NCBI GenBank assembly: GCA_964564545.1
Contig: CAZMBP010000153.1
Coordinates: 1-64,000 of the forward strand
Source of the DNA: CAJQQY01 sp964564545
Lineage (GTDB): Bacteria > Bacteroidota > Bacteroidia > Chitinophagales > Saprospiraceae
Direction: 5' to 3'
DNA: 64,000 nt
The position numbers and the translations under genes are program-made. Under the pieces are notes generated by a model, which was not told the origin of the DNA, did no database searches, and saw only the letters and a program-made list of their open reading frames with translations. Below are positions 17,815-27,029 of the stretch, piece after piece; position 1 is the stretch's first letter, and each line of letters begins with the position of its first letter.

Positions 17815-19707
17815 TTATTTATTTAGGATTTTAAAGGAATTGAGGAATTTATTAATATCCTCCTTAGTAGATTCGGTTCCTGTTGTAACATGTTGGATAT
17901 AATAAAATCTATTTTTAGATAAAAGTCTAATAGCATTGATGTAGACATCAATACCCTCCGAGGTAACTAAGGATTTACTTCTTTGGATTTGGTACCCATC
18001 AAAATCCATTATCTTTTTATCAGTTGATTTTACAGTAAAATTTGCTAGAGCATCATTCAAGTTTTGATCATAAAATTCAATAAGTTCATTTGAAGACATA
18101 GAGTCAGAGTGAAATGCATTTGGGGAATCTACATAAGTAATATATTGAATAAGGGAATTTCCTGCACTATCAATATTTTCAGTAGAGTAAATAATTGGAT
18201 CATCCATTTTTGGTAATTCCCCTTCTTTATTATTTCTTTCCATTTTCGGTTTTCCATACATATCAATTGAAAAATTTCCTTCCTCAGAAATTAAGGTCTC
18301 CCATTCTTTTGGAGAAGAAGATGCAAGACTTGATTTTGATAAATCATAATCAATTAATTTAAAAGAGTTAAGGAATTTTTCTAATCCATGGTTGTTTTCC
18401 AAAGATGCTTTAGAAATAACTTGAGCTAAAAAAAGTCGATTTTTTCTGAGTAAAACAGCAAATCTTATTTTAATTGCCCCATTATAAGCATCCACATCCA
18501 TGGTTTTAGCTATGTAAGAATCAAATTGAATTTCTCCCCGTTTGATAGGAGTACCACTAACTCCATTGGCTCCTCCGAGTAATGATTTTTCATAATATTC
18601 ATCTAATTCTGTTTTTGTCATATTATCAGAATTGATAGCTTCGATTGGATAATCAGTAATAGCTATCCCATAAGCCATATTTTCAAGATCATTTGGAGTT
18701 TCAACCATGTAAAACTTAAGTTTAAGATTTCCAATATCCGAGGCCTGATCGAATTCTCTTAATTCAGGTTCCCCTGGCATATCAATTGAAAAACCAGTTT
18801 CTGCTGGAGCGAAAGATATCCAATTTTCTTCCTTTTCAATTTTAGGAAGTTCTTTAGTTTTAGGAGCAATAATCGGTTTTACCTCATATCCTTTTTTTCG
18901 CAAAAGATCGATTACTCCACCTTCAAGTGGCAAATGACCAGTTCCGATAGCAATAAAAGTAGACTGTCGATTGACAAAAAGATCAATGGAATCAGCCATA
19001 GTTATATTTCGATTCCAAATAAATGCATCCTCCATTTTTTTAAAACCACCATCACTAAACATTACTTCTATCAGAGCATCCATATCCTCTTTTGCATAAG
19101 CATCAACCATCTTTTCAGTCATACCTTGATAGGTTTCCCATTCATTGGCCATATCGAGGAGGTATTCGGCAGGAACATTTTTCAATAAATCTATTTGCAG
19201 TTGCACAGGTTCTACGCTAAAGGTTTTTTTGTTTTTACTTTTAGCATATTCGTATAAGAAATTATCAACATAGGTATCCATATCACTTTTATAAAGTTTC
19301 ATAGTTGACATGGTGGCAATAGTCATTGGAGTGAAAATTTTTAGCCCATCCAAATTTAAGTCAAATGTTTCTTTGAAGAATTTGGTCAAAAAAGCATACT
19401 CTTCTACGGAAAGCATTTTATCAATGGTTTGGCCATTTTCTAAATAAATACTATTTCCTACTGCTGCAGTATTTTCAGGAGTAGCCTCGATTTCCATAGT
19501 AAAGGCATCGCATTCATCAATTTTGGCAAAAACAGAATCATTAAAATTAAAAACTCGTTTATCACTTAAATGAACGGTACCAAATAAATAGGAAGATTCT
19601 TCTAATCCATTTCCAGAGATTTCCCAAAGGAGCGATTGACTATTTACATTTATGGAAAAAGAGAGGAAAGCAATAGTTATTAAAGAAAGCGTACTAATTT
19701 TATTCAT
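17815..19707 (-). CDS. TraB/GumN family protein with duplicated C-terminal module
   Basis: 630 aa from ATG at 19707 (MNKISTLSL); the longer frame upstream adds a non-signal sequence that overlaps the divergent gene. Signal peptide ends VNSQ. Residues about 24-285 are a TraB/GumN domain: LFGTVHLSDKRVF, SVEPVQLQIDLL, FIAIGTGHLPLEGGVIDLLRKKG (GxxH motifs). Two related modules follow (starting FAPAETGFSIDMPGEPELRE near 305 and SEEGNFSIDMYGKPKMERN near 478), each with a PNxxxxxM/S segment. TraB-like proteins are suspected metallopeptidases; activity here is unproven. Confidence 0.85.
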   Translation of the reverse strand: MNKISTLSLITIAFLSFSINVNSQSLLWEISGNGLEESSYLFGTVHLSDKRVFNFNDSVFAKIDECDAFTMEIEATPENTAAVGNSIYLENGQTIDKMLSVEEYAFLTKFFKETFDLNLDGLKIFTPMTIATMSTMKLYKSDMDTYVDNFLYEYAKSKNKKTFSVEPVQLQIDLLKNVPAEYLLDMANEWETYQGMTEKMVDAYAKEDMDALIEVMFSDGGFKKMEDAFIWNRNITMADSIDLFVNRQSTFIAIGTGHLPLEGGVIDLLRKKGYEVKPIIAPKTKELPKIEKEENWISFAPAETGFSIDMPGEPELREFDQASDIGNLKLKFYMVETPNDLENMAYGIAITDYPIEAINSDNMTKTELDEYYEKSLLGGANGVSGTPIKRGEIQFDSYIAKTMDVDAYNGAIKIRFAVLLRKNRLFLAQVISKASLENNHGLEKFLNSFKLIDYDLSKSSLASSSPKEWETLISEEGNFSIDMYGKPKMERNNKEGELPKMDDPIIYSTENIDSAGNSLIQYITYVDSPNAFHSDSMSSNELIEFYDQNLNDALANFTVKSTDKKIMDFDGYQIQRSKSLVTSEGIDVYINAIRLLSKNRFYYIQHVTTGTESTKEDINKFLNSFKILNK

Positions 19708-19775
19708 ACAGAATATTTTTTTGTTGAAAAATTTCCTAAAATTAAGCTTAATTTCGTATTCAAAAAAATCTAAAA

Positions 19776-20852
19776 ATGAAAGGTAATAAACCATCTAAAA
19801 AGAAAGTCTCTTTCCATGTTCAGAAAGAATTGAATGTGTATTTGGATGCCTATAATCGTAATATCAAATTGCCTTTATTGTATGAAGACATGCTGCGATT
19901 TACGACTGCCATTCCTTTGATGGATAATGATGATAATGATACTTTTTGGGAAACCGTTTATTATAATGAATCTGATACGAGAGATTTACACAAGGCGATG
20001 CGAGAGATTTATGCATTACTGAAAACGGATGGAGATACCAATGTGATGGAGCACCTTTCGGTAGCAAGAATTGATTATTGTACTTTCGGAAATAGTAAAC
20101 CTTTTCGAGTCAGAATCATCAATCGGTTCAATGATAACTATGATCATTTTTATGTTAAAAGGGCTGATGCGTCACGAATTTATGGATTAGAATTAGAGTA
20201 TCTTTTATCACCAAATTCAATTCAATTTTTTGTTGATGGAGAGACTTTGATAGAGGAGCATGTGGCTGGGATTCCAGGTGATGATTTTATGAAAAATAAT
20301 TTGGACGAGTCAGTTTTTAATAAAACGAGAATTGCCAAAGAGTTTATCAAATTTAATGAACGTTGTTTCGTGCGACTGTTAGGAGACATGCGTTCTTATA
20401 ATTATGTGGTGGATATTACGCCTGATATTGAAGGATCTCAGTATCGAATTCGAGCCATAGATTTTGATCAGCAAAGTTATGAAGGACGGAAAAGTTTTTA
20501 CATGCCCCAATATTTTAAGGAAAATAATCCGATTATATTTTTAGGGATTGAACATATGGCACCAGAGGTGGTAACGCAATATCAAATGGAGGAAAGAAGT
20601 TTAATTGCAGTTCGTGCTAAAGCCGAACGGACGCGACTCAATGATCTTTTTGAAGTGATGGTGGAGGATAAAATTTCATTTCCAGATAAAGTCGAGTTAC
20701 TAAAAAAAGATCTATCGGCACATCATAAAAATGATGCTTTTATGAAATGTCGAAATATGGGAGAGATAGTTTTGACGAATATTCAGTTGCTGTTGAAAAA
20801 AGAATTTAAACAGAGTTTGATAAATGTTGATGATTTAGAAATGGAAGATTAA
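19776..20852 (+). CDS. Conserved-type hypothetical protein with protein-kinase-like layout
   Basis: 358 aa, no signal peptide, cytosolic. I do not recognise a family, but motifs fall in kinase order: YVKRAD (K128, like the ATP lysine), LELEYLL (E139 or E141, like the helix C glutamate), a hinge-like ETLIEEHVAGIP, a catalytic-loop-like LLGDMRSYNYVVD (D204, N209) and RAIDFDQQ (D229, like DFG). The same spacing is seen in aminoglycoside-phosphotransferase and HipA-like kinases. This is a hypothesis. The start lies within 70 bp of the divergent TraB gene. Confidence 0.6.
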   Translation: MKGNKPSKKKVSFHVQKELNVYLDAYNRNIKLPLLYEDMLRFTTAIPLMDNDDNDTFWETVYYNESDTRDLHKAMREIYALLKTDGDTNVMEHLSVARIDYCTFGNSKPFRVRIINRFNDNYDHFYVKRADASRIYGLELEYLLSPNSIQFFVDGETLIEEHVAGIPGDDFMKNNLDESVFNKTRIAKEFIKFNERCFVRLLGDMRSYNYVVDITPDIEGSQYRIRAIDFDQQSYEGRKSFYMPQYFKENNPIIFLGIEHMAPEVVTQYQMEERSLIAVRAKAERTRLNDLFEVMVEDKISFPDKVELLKKDLSAHHKNDAFMKCRNMGEIVLTNIQLLLKKEFKQSLINVDDLEMED

Positions 20853-20964
20853 AGTAAAACTACTCTCCGAATCGTTCCTCGTCCTTCGATTCCCCGAATC
20901 GTAAAATGCCAATTTCGATTCGGAGAATCGTCAAAGGGGAAACAACTCGAAGAGTCGTTTTACT
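20853..20964. repeat. Palindromic element between convergent genes
   Basis: Outer arms AGTAAAACTACTCTCCGA (20853-20870) and 20947-20964 match as an inverted repeat in 16 of 18 positions. The interior contains two mini-hairpins of form 6-3-6: CGATTC-CCC-GAATCG and CGATTC-GGA-GAATCG. It spans the whole gap and includes the stop codon of the minus-strand PLP enzyme. Likely acts as a two-way terminator. Confidence 0.75.
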
Positions 20965-22384
20965 TCATCATTTTGTCAAGAAAGTCTTTTATCATATCAT
21001 CCAAGTCTCCCTTGCCTTGAAGCTCTCCAATCATTCCATACATAGCAGCCGAACGTTTTCCACCGACATCTGAATGTTTACTTGCGAGTTTTTTTATTTT
21101 TTCAAAAAGAGGTTTCGGTAACATGCGTTGCATCGTTTTGATGGCTTGTAATTGAACATTTTTTCCAACTTTATTGAGCGATAATTTTTTCGCTTTTTGC
21201 ACTGCTATTTTTAAATCTTCAATTGTTTGATCAATCACCTTTTCATGCGCTGGATTGATAGAAAAATGCAAACTAGGAGGCATCTGCTGTCGATCAATCT
21301 GCCAACCTAAAATTCCCATTTCATCACCCACTTCATAAATGTCTAAACTGTCGGAAGTAATGGCAAAAAGTGTAGATTCAGGAGTCGTCAATATATCTAA
21401 CTCAGGAATATCTCGAATAGCATTTTGTAATTTCTGAGTAGTGTTCATGCAAGATTTTGCGAGTTTGAGATAACCATCATTTCCAACAAACTTTAGTGCA
21501 GCGTAAGCAGCTGCAATTGATCCACCAGGGCGAGTTCCAGTCATCGTTGGGGAGGCATAAATTCCACCTGTCCATGCTGTGTAAGTATAAAATTGATGTT
21601 TTCGTAGTTCTGAATTTTTATATAAAATAACTGATGCACCTTTGGCTGCGTAACCATATTTGTGAATGTCAGCAGAGATAGAAGTTACACCTTCGACGGA
21701 GAAATCGAACGCCGGAATTTTATAATCTAACTGTTGCAAGAAAGGTAAAATAAAACCTCCGATACAAGCATCTACATGAAAAAGTAAATCATGTTTTATG
21801 GCAACTTGACCGATCGCTTCGATTGGGTCAACAACACCTTGAGGGTAAGAAGGAGCCGAGCCAACAAGTAAAACTGTGTTTTCAGAAATTAAGTTTTCCA
21901 TTTTTTGTGCATCTACTCGAAAGTCTTGTTCCACCGGGCATAACACGATATTTACATTGAAATAATGAGCTGCTTTGAAGAAGGCTGGATGTGCGGTTGC
22001 AGGTAAAATTATTTCAGGATTGCCAGTCAGGTTTTTATTTTTTTTGCCCCATTCTCTTGCTGTTTTTACTGCCATCAAGATAGATTCTGTTCCTCCTGTT
22101 GTTAGACTTCCAACAGTTTCTTCGTTACCTTTAAAAAGGTGAGCACACATAGAAACGACATCGTTTTCCATATTTCTCAAACTTGGAAATGCGGAAGGAT
22201 TAAGGGCATTTTCAGAAAAGAATAATTGGTATGCCTTTTTTACTACGCTCAAAATTTCTTCTCCTGGATAATAAACGTAAGCGAAGTTTCGACCATCTCG
22301 CCAGTTTAAATCGTCTTGTCGTAAGGCGTTCATTTCTTCGAATAGTTCTTTTTCGGAAAGGCCTTTTTGTGGTATTTTTTTCAT
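20960..22384 (-). CDS. PLP-dependent decarboxylase/sphingosine-1-phosphate-lyase-like enzyme
   Basis: 474 aa. Group II decarboxylase/S1P lyase subfamily: NMENDVVSMCAHLF, GSLTTGGTESILMAVKTAR (PLP phosphate site), FHVDACIGGFILPF (D205 pairs with the pyridine nitrogen), and ISADIHKYGYAAKG with K242 as the Schiff-base lysine, then GTRPGGSIAAAYAAL. Eukaryotic members cleave sphingoid-base phosphates; Bacteroidetes make sphingolipids, which makes that role attractive, but some bacterial homologues act on amino acids. The N-terminal membrane anchor of S1P lyase is absent. Confidence 0.85.
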   Translation of the reverse strand: MKKIPQKGLSEKELFEEMNALRQDDLNWRDGRNFAYVYYPGEEILSVVKKAYQLFFSENALNPSAFPSLRNMENDVVSMCAHLFKGNEETVGSLTTGGTESILMAVKTAREWGKKNKNLTGNPEIILPATAHPAFFKAAHYFNVNIVLCPVEQDFRVDAQKMENLISENTVLLVGSAPSYPQGVVDPIEAIGQVAIKHDLLFHVDACIGGFILPFLQQLDYKIPAFDFSVEGVTSISADIHKYGYAAKGASVILYKNSELRKHQFYTYTAWTGGIYASPTMTGTRPGGSIAAAYAALKFVGNDGYLKLAKSCMNTTQKLQNAIRDIPELDILTTPESTLFAITSDSLDIYEVGDEMGILGWQIDRQQMPPSLHFSINPAHEKVIDQTIEDLKIAVQKAKKLSLNKVGKNVQLQAIKTMQRMLPKPLFEKIKKLASKHSDVGGKRSAAMYGMIGELQGKGDLDDMIKDFLDKMMK

Positions 22385-22393
22385 GTTTTTTTT

Positions 22394-22448
22394 GTAGCTG
22401 CTGACTTTAGTCGGCAGTAATTTATTTGCTGCTAAAGTCAGCAGCTAC
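22394..22448. repeat. Inverted repeat with 17-bp perfect arms
   Basis: GTAGCTGCTGACTTTAG (22394-22410) is perfectly complementary to 22432-22448. Each arm contains GCTGACTTTAG, and its continuation TCGGC makes a smaller hairpin. The right arm supplies the TAG stop of the upstream glycosylase gene. Located between two co-directional minus-strand genes, with its T8 run on the plus-strand left side. Confidence 0.85.
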
Positions 22449-23032
22449 GTTAGAATATCGTGAACTGTTTTTTGTAATACGTTAATTACATCTTTTTCAA
22501 ACCAAGGATTATTCCTAAGCCATCGAAAGTTTAAAGGTGATGGATGTACAATTGGAAAAAAGTCAGGCAAGTATTCTTCAAAATGCATGACTGTTTCCGT
22601 TAAGTTCTTTTTTCCTTTTTTTCCTAAATAATATTTCTGCGCATAAGCGCCAATTAGTAAAGTTAATTTCACATTTTTTAATTGATCAAAAAGTGGTGGA
22701 TGCCATTCTGGAGCACACTCTTTTCGAGGAGGTAAATCGCCGCCTTTGGGATTTTTTCCAGGGTAACAAAACCCCATTGGGATAATCGCAAATTTGGAAG
22801 TATCGTAAAAAGTTTCCCGATCAACTCCTAGCCATTCGATGAGTCGCTCACCACTTTTGTCTGCCCACGGTTGGTTGCTGAGATGAACTTTCATTCCAGG
22901 CGCTTGACCAATGACCACGATTTTAGAATTTTGAGCAGCCGTCAAAACAGGATTTGCTCCATGCGATAAATTGGATTCGCAGATTTTGCAAGCTTTTATT
23001 TTTTTTAGTAAAACTGGTAATTCGTGCGTCAT
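22445..23032 (-). CDS. Uracil-DNA-glycosylase-like protein
   Basis: 195 aa from ATG at 23032 (MTHELPVLLKKIKACKICE); an earlier TTG at 23068 overlaps the previous stop and is less likely. Family traits: KACKICESNLSHGANPV (two cysteines), IVVIGQAPGMKVHLSNQPW followed by ADKSGERLIEWLG, and the C-terminal HPSPLNFRW. These match the UDG superfamily fold (the GQAPG and HPSPLN motifs), in a subfamily found next to DNA-repair-unrelated genes. Base-excision activity is plausible but unproven. Overlaps nothing but sits 32 bp from the M50 gene stop, so co-transcription is likely. Confidence 0.85.
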   Translation of the reverse strand: MTHELPVLLKKIKACKICESNLSHGANPVLTAAQNSKIVVIGQAPGMKVHLSNQPWADKSGERLIEWLGVDRETFYDTSKFAIIPMGFCYPGKNPKGGDLPPRKECAPEWHPPLFDQLKNVKLTLLIGAYAQKYYLGKKGKKNLTETVMHFEEYLPDFFPIVHPSPLNFRWLRNNPWFEKDVINVLQKTVHDILT

Positions 23033-23064
23033 TTTTGTGTGCCTTATTTCACCACAGATTAATT

Positions 23065-24240
23065 TCAAAATTCATTTTCCCTAGTTGTCTCAATCAAATA
23101 ATCAATTCCATGAAAATCAATTTCCATTTCTTTAGCTTTTTGAAAATGTTGATGAGCTAATTTTTCTTGATTGGTTTTTTGAAAATAAAAACCTAAATGA
23201 AGGTAAATATACGCATTGGAATCATCAAACGATTTTGCTTTTTTGATATCTGCTAGTCCTTCTTCAGTTTGACCTAATCTTACTTTTGCCAGTCCTCGGT
23301 TATTATATGCAAAGGCATATTTTGGATTATGGATGATAGCCGAATCTAGACTTCGAATGGCTTTTTCATATTCACCCATTTGAAGGTAGGTGTAACCTCG
23401 ATTATTTAAAGCATTCGCATCTTGGAAGTTTTTATGAAGATATTTATCGAATGAAATAATTGCATTCGCGAGTTCGCCTTTTTTCATTTGTAAATAACCG
23501 ATGTAGGCAAAATCACGAAGATTAATTTGTTTTTTTTCAAAAAGGATATTGTATTGATCAATGGCATCATCATACTTTTTAGCATGAGTATAACTTTCAA
23601 TTAAACGGAGACGAATGTTCTTTTTATCATGCCCATTCTCTATTAATTTTTTAAAAATTGAAATGGCATCGTCGTATTTTTTTTCTCTTAAAAAATTAAC
23701 ACCTTCAAAGTAGCTTGGAGGCAGTTTTCCTTCTTGAATAATCATCCACAACAGTTTTCCATCATTATATCCAACTGAACCGTTATGCATTATAATTCCA
23801 TTTTCGGTAGGAAAAATATTTACAATAAAATCCCAAACTGAAGACACTATAAAACAAGTGAAAATAATCTCAACCAAATCGCTCCATTCCCCAAAACGAA
23901 GCAATAATATCAGCACTAAACCAATCAGTAAACTAAATATTGGTCCACCTAAGACAATGAAAATTTTTTCCCAATATTCTGTATTCCCTTTGTGTTTGCA
24001 AAGTCCAATATTCCAATGTAAGAAATCAAATTTGAAAAATGTCTTCAACCTTCCGATCGTAAAATGAGAACTGTTTTCTTCATCGCCATAAGATCCGATA
24101 TGAATTTGAACTTCTTCGTTGGTGAAGGCTAAAGATGGCAAAGCATGTCCCATCTCATGAATGAAGGTAGTTAGGATTCTTGCAAAAACAAATCCTATGA
24201 TCCATCCAATAGCCAACAAAATTCCAAAAAGAGTTTCCAT
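23065..24240 (-). CDS. M50-type membrane metallopeptidase with TPR domain
   Basis: 391 aa. The zinc motif HEMGH (H28, E29, H32) lies in the first transmembrane helix, as in site-2-protease (M50) enzymes. Further hydrophobic helices at about 90-115 and 120-140. The conserved second motif could be NIFPTENGIIMHNG near 147-160, but it lacks the usual NPxPxxDG. From about 195 to 385 run five to six TPR repeats (NNRGYTYLQMGEYEKAIRSL, NNRGLAKVRLGQTEEGLADI), which bind partners. The peptidase-plus-TPR fusion is unusual. Confidence 0.78.
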   Translation of the reverse strand: METLFGILLAIGWIIGFVFARILTTFIHEMGHALPSLAFTNEEVQIHIGSYGDEENSSHFTIGRLKTFFKFDFLHWNIGLCKHKGNTEYWEKIFIVLGGPIFSLLIGLVLILLLRFGEWSDLVEIIFTCFIVSSVWDFIVNIFPTENGIIMHNGSVGYNDGKLLWMIIQEGKLPPSYFEGVNFLREKKYDDAISIFKKLIENGHDKKNIRLRLIESYTHAKKYDDAIDQYNILFEKKQINLRDFAYIGYLQMKKGELANAIISFDKYLHKNFQDANALNNRGYTYLQMGEYEKAIRSLDSAIIHNPKYAFAYNNRGLAKVRLGQTEEGLADIKKAKSFDDSNAYIYLHLGFYFQKTNQEKLAHQHFQKAKEMEIDFHGIDYLIETTRENEF

Positions 24241-24283
24241 AAAAGGCTGATTATTAAAATTTCATTCCTACTCTACTCGATGG

Positions 24284-24477
24284 TTTTAGAACAGGGTCAG
24301 TCCTACGGACTTTATCTATATGTTATGAATATTGTACTACAAACAGGAACAGGAACAGCCCGCTGGGCTTGAGTTGCAAAAGCCCAGCGGGCTGTTCCTG
24401 TTCCTGTTTGTAGTAGTAGTAATAGTAAAATAATAAATAGAATCCGTAAAGTCCGTAGGACTGACCCTGTTCTAAAA
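24284..24477. repeat. Nested double palindrome (31-bp and 36-bp perfect arms)
   Basis: Outer arms 24284-24314 and 24447-24477 are perfect 31-bp complements. Inside, 24335-24370 and 24380-24415 are perfect 36-bp complements around a 9-nt loop. Each arm carries a small 5-3-5 hairpin: AGTCC-TAC-GGACT in the outer, AGCCC-GCT-GGGCT in the inner. A frame crossing it on the minus strand (24323-24559) is an artefact of the palindrome. The rest of the 475-bp gap (24241-24715) holds nothing recognisable. Looks like one palindromic element inserted into another. Confidence 0.9.
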
Positions 24478-24715
24478 TCAAAGGATAGAGTGTCTCATAC
24501 TCTAAGGGTATTAAAGGAAAAATAAAGATCGAAAGTAAGTTTTGACAAGTGCTATGCAAACCTTTAATAATTAAACTTTGTTCTATTTTTCGTTCCTTTG
24601 TTTTTCTTAATTTTAAAGTAACAAATTAATTATTGAATTGTGAAAATTGCATTGACAAGTTTTACAGATACCCAAAGAATGGTTCAATGTACCATTCCTA
24701 ATTCACCGAAATATT

Positions 24716-26965
24716 ATGAATAGAATTTTCCTTCTCACATTTATTGTTTTTTTATTTTTTGGAAATGATACTGAAGCTCAAAACATTCGAAGGTTGGATG
24801 TTGGATTTGAGAAAAATGGTTTGGACTTACAAAATCCATTTGCTGGTGGACTAAACTCCCCACAAATAAATGCCGTTGATTTGAATAATGATGGCGTGTT
24901 GGATGTCCATTTTTTTGATAAAGCAGGAGAGGTTCATTTGACGTTTTTAAATAATGGTTCAACGGACGGAGCAGCCTACGAATTTGCGCCTGAGTATGCT
25001 AAGAATTTTCCAGATACCAAAGGTTGGGTTTTGCTTAGAGACTATAATGGAGATGGAATTATGGATATGTTTTCCTATTCTGATAATCCGGGAATTCATG
25101 GAGTAAAAGTTCACAAAGGGAGTTATGAAAATGATGAAATTACTTTCACTCGACTTTTCCACGCTGATGGCCCACACAATCTTTTATCATTTTTAATTCC
25201 AAATGGAACGTATCCTCAAATTGCCATTACTAACGAAGATTTGCCTGCGATAGATGATATCGATAATGATGGAGACCTAGATATATTGACTTTTGATCTC
25301 GGCGGAGCGACTATTGAAATGTTTAAAAATCTTTCCGTAGAAATGGGATATGGATTGGATAGTTTGAAATTTGAACTGTACGACGATTGCTGGGGAAATT
25401 TTAAAGAAGCTGGATTGAGTTCTGCAATCCAGTTAGGAACGAATACAGATATTTGTCCATCGTTATGGAACCCAACGGTGGATACTCGGCATTCTGGCTC
25501 AACGATTTTGAGTCTTGATGATAATAATGATGGGGATAAAGAAATTATTTTGGGAGATTTGAGTGGAGTTTCTTTGGTTTATTTGGAAAATGGTGGAGAT
25601 TCCGAAAATTCATTTATGGTTGACTTCGACCCAGCTTATCCAAGTTACGATGTCTCGGTTGACATGCCGATTTTTTTAGCTGGATTTCATTTGGATATGG
25701 ATAATGATGGGAACAAAGATTTGATTGCCGCACCTAATAATTTTAAATCTTCGGAGGATGACCAAAATATTTGGTTTTATAAAAATGTAACGGATAATGA
25801 ATTTCCAGAATTTGAATTTCAACAAAATGACTTCATCGTAGAAACCATGATTGATATTGGAACAGGTGCTAACCCTGCTTTTGGAGATGTAAATGGAGAT
25901 GGATTAATAGATATGGTGGTAGGAAACATTACCTACTTTTTGCCTCAGGGACAAAAAGACTCTCGTCTATTTTTATATGAAAATATTGGAACAGCAAGTG
26001 CCCCAAAATATAAATTAGCAGATGATAATTATCTAGGTCTGAATCAATATAATACTTCAAGTAGTTATTTTAATTTCTCTCCCGCATTTGGAGATTTGGA
26101 TCATGATGGTGATCTGGATTTGCTAGTAGGAGAGGAGACAGGTAAGTTAATTTATTTTGAAAATACGGCAGGTGCAGGGAATCCGGCTTCTTTTAGTGGA
26201 ATGCCTGATTTGAATTATCAAGGTATAGATGCAGGACAAGGAGTTAACCCACAAGTTATTGATGTCAATCGAGATGGTCTGAATGACTTGCTCATTGGTT
26301 GGAGATTAGGTAAAGTAATTTATTACCCAAACACAGGAACATCAGGTGCTCCACAATTTGAGCCAGATCAATTTACGGCTCCAAATGTAGCTTCATTTGG
26401 AGGAATTGATACTCGGATAATTCCAGGGTTTGATGGTTCTGCTTCACCTACCATGATTGATGTGGATGGAGAATATGTCATGTATGTTGGAACTCAGCGA
26501 GGAAGAATTGAAGTGTATGAAAATATCGATGGAAACTTAGATGGAGATTTTACAATGGTTGATTCTACTTTTGGTGGAATTCGGGAAGGACAAGTTACCC
26601 ACATTGATATTGCCGATATTAATGGGAATGGAAAAATGGATTATATCGTCGGAAATAGTCGAGGTGGATTAGGGTTTTATACCTCAGATTCATCGGTTCC
26701 AAATAATAATATAGTCAACGATAATTTATTGAATATCAAAGTTTTACCTAACCCTGCAAATGATTTTGTCTATTTTGAGGTGGATGGATTTAAGGAAGGG
26801 AAAACGCAATTGCGGTTGATCAATTCAGTAGGGCAAATTGTTTTGGAAAAATCACTTCCTTACTGGAAGTCTGGAGTTGATTTGAGTCGATTACCTGCAG
26901 GGATTTATTTTTGTGAAATTACAATTGGGGAAAATCGAGGATTAAAAAAATTAGTTAAAAATTAA
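24716..26965 (+). CDS. Secreted FG-GAP/VCBS beta-propeller protein with T9SS tail
   Basis: 749 aa. Signal peptide ends TEAQN. About nine calcium-loop repeats of the D-x-[ND]-x-D-G type run along the protein: DLNNDGVLD, DYNGDGIMD, DIDNDGDLD, DNNDGDKE, DMDNDGNKD, DVNGDGLID, DLDHDGDLD, DVNRDGLND, DINGNGKMD. Residues about 670-749 form a T9SS sorting domain (VLPNPANDFVYFEV ... LPAGIYFCEITIGENRG). It is expected on the cell surface or in the medium. The ligand is unknown. Confidence 0.93.
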   Translation: MNRIFLLTFIVFLFFGNDTEAQNIRRLDVGFEKNGLDLQNPFAGGLNSPQINAVDLNNDGVLDVHFFDKAGEVHLTFLNNGSTDGAAYEFAPEYAKNFPDTKGWVLLRDYNGDGIMDMFSYSDNPGIHGVKVHKGSYENDEITFTRLFHADGPHNLLSFLIPNGTYPQIAITNEDLPAIDDIDNDGDLDILTFDLGGATIEMFKNLSVEMGYGLDSLKFELYDDCWGNFKEAGLSSAIQLGTNTDICPSLWNPTVDTRHSGSTILSLDDNNDGDKEIILGDLSGVSLVYLENGGDSENSFMVDFDPAYPSYDVSVDMPIFLAGFHLDMDNDGNKDLIAAPNNFKSSEDDQNIWFYKNVTDNEFPEFEFQQNDFIVETMIDIGTGANPAFGDVNGDGLIDMVVGNITYFLPQGQKDSRLFLYENIGTASAPKYKLADDNYLGLNQYNTSSSYFNFSPAFGDLDHDGDLDLLVGEETGKLIYFENTAGAGNPASFSGMPDLNYQGIDAGQGVNPQVIDVNRDGLNDLLIGWRLGKVIYYPNTGTSGAPQFEPDQFTAPNVASFGGIDTRIIPGFDGSASPTMIDVDGEYVMYVGTQRGRIEVYENIDGNLDGDFTMVDSTFGGIREGQVTHIDIADINGNGKMDYIVGNSRGGLGFYTSDSSVPNNNIVNDNLLNIKVLPNPANDFVYFEVDGFKEGKTQLRLINSVGQIVLEKSLPYWKSGVDLSRLPAGIYFCEITIGENRGLKKLVKN

Positions 26966-26980
26966 TCGAATATTGATTGA

Positions 26981-27016
26981 GACTTTAGAGACAAGGCATG
27001 CCTTGTCTCTAAAGTC
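26981..27016. repeat. Perfect 36-nt palindrome
   Basis: GACTTTAGAGACAAGGCA meets its own complement at 26998/26999 with no loop. It lies between the convergent FG-GAP gene (+) and the YggS gene (-), within a 64-bp gap. The core GAGACAAGGCATGCCTTGTC is a self-complementary word of the type found as dispersed repeats. Confidence 0.85.
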
Positions 27017-27029
27017 ATAAAACCAAAAA

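Noticed and set aside
24323..24559. 78-codon minus-strand frame over the palindrome
   Set aside because: It is caused by the inverted repeat and low-complexity TAC/TAG runs; no protein features.
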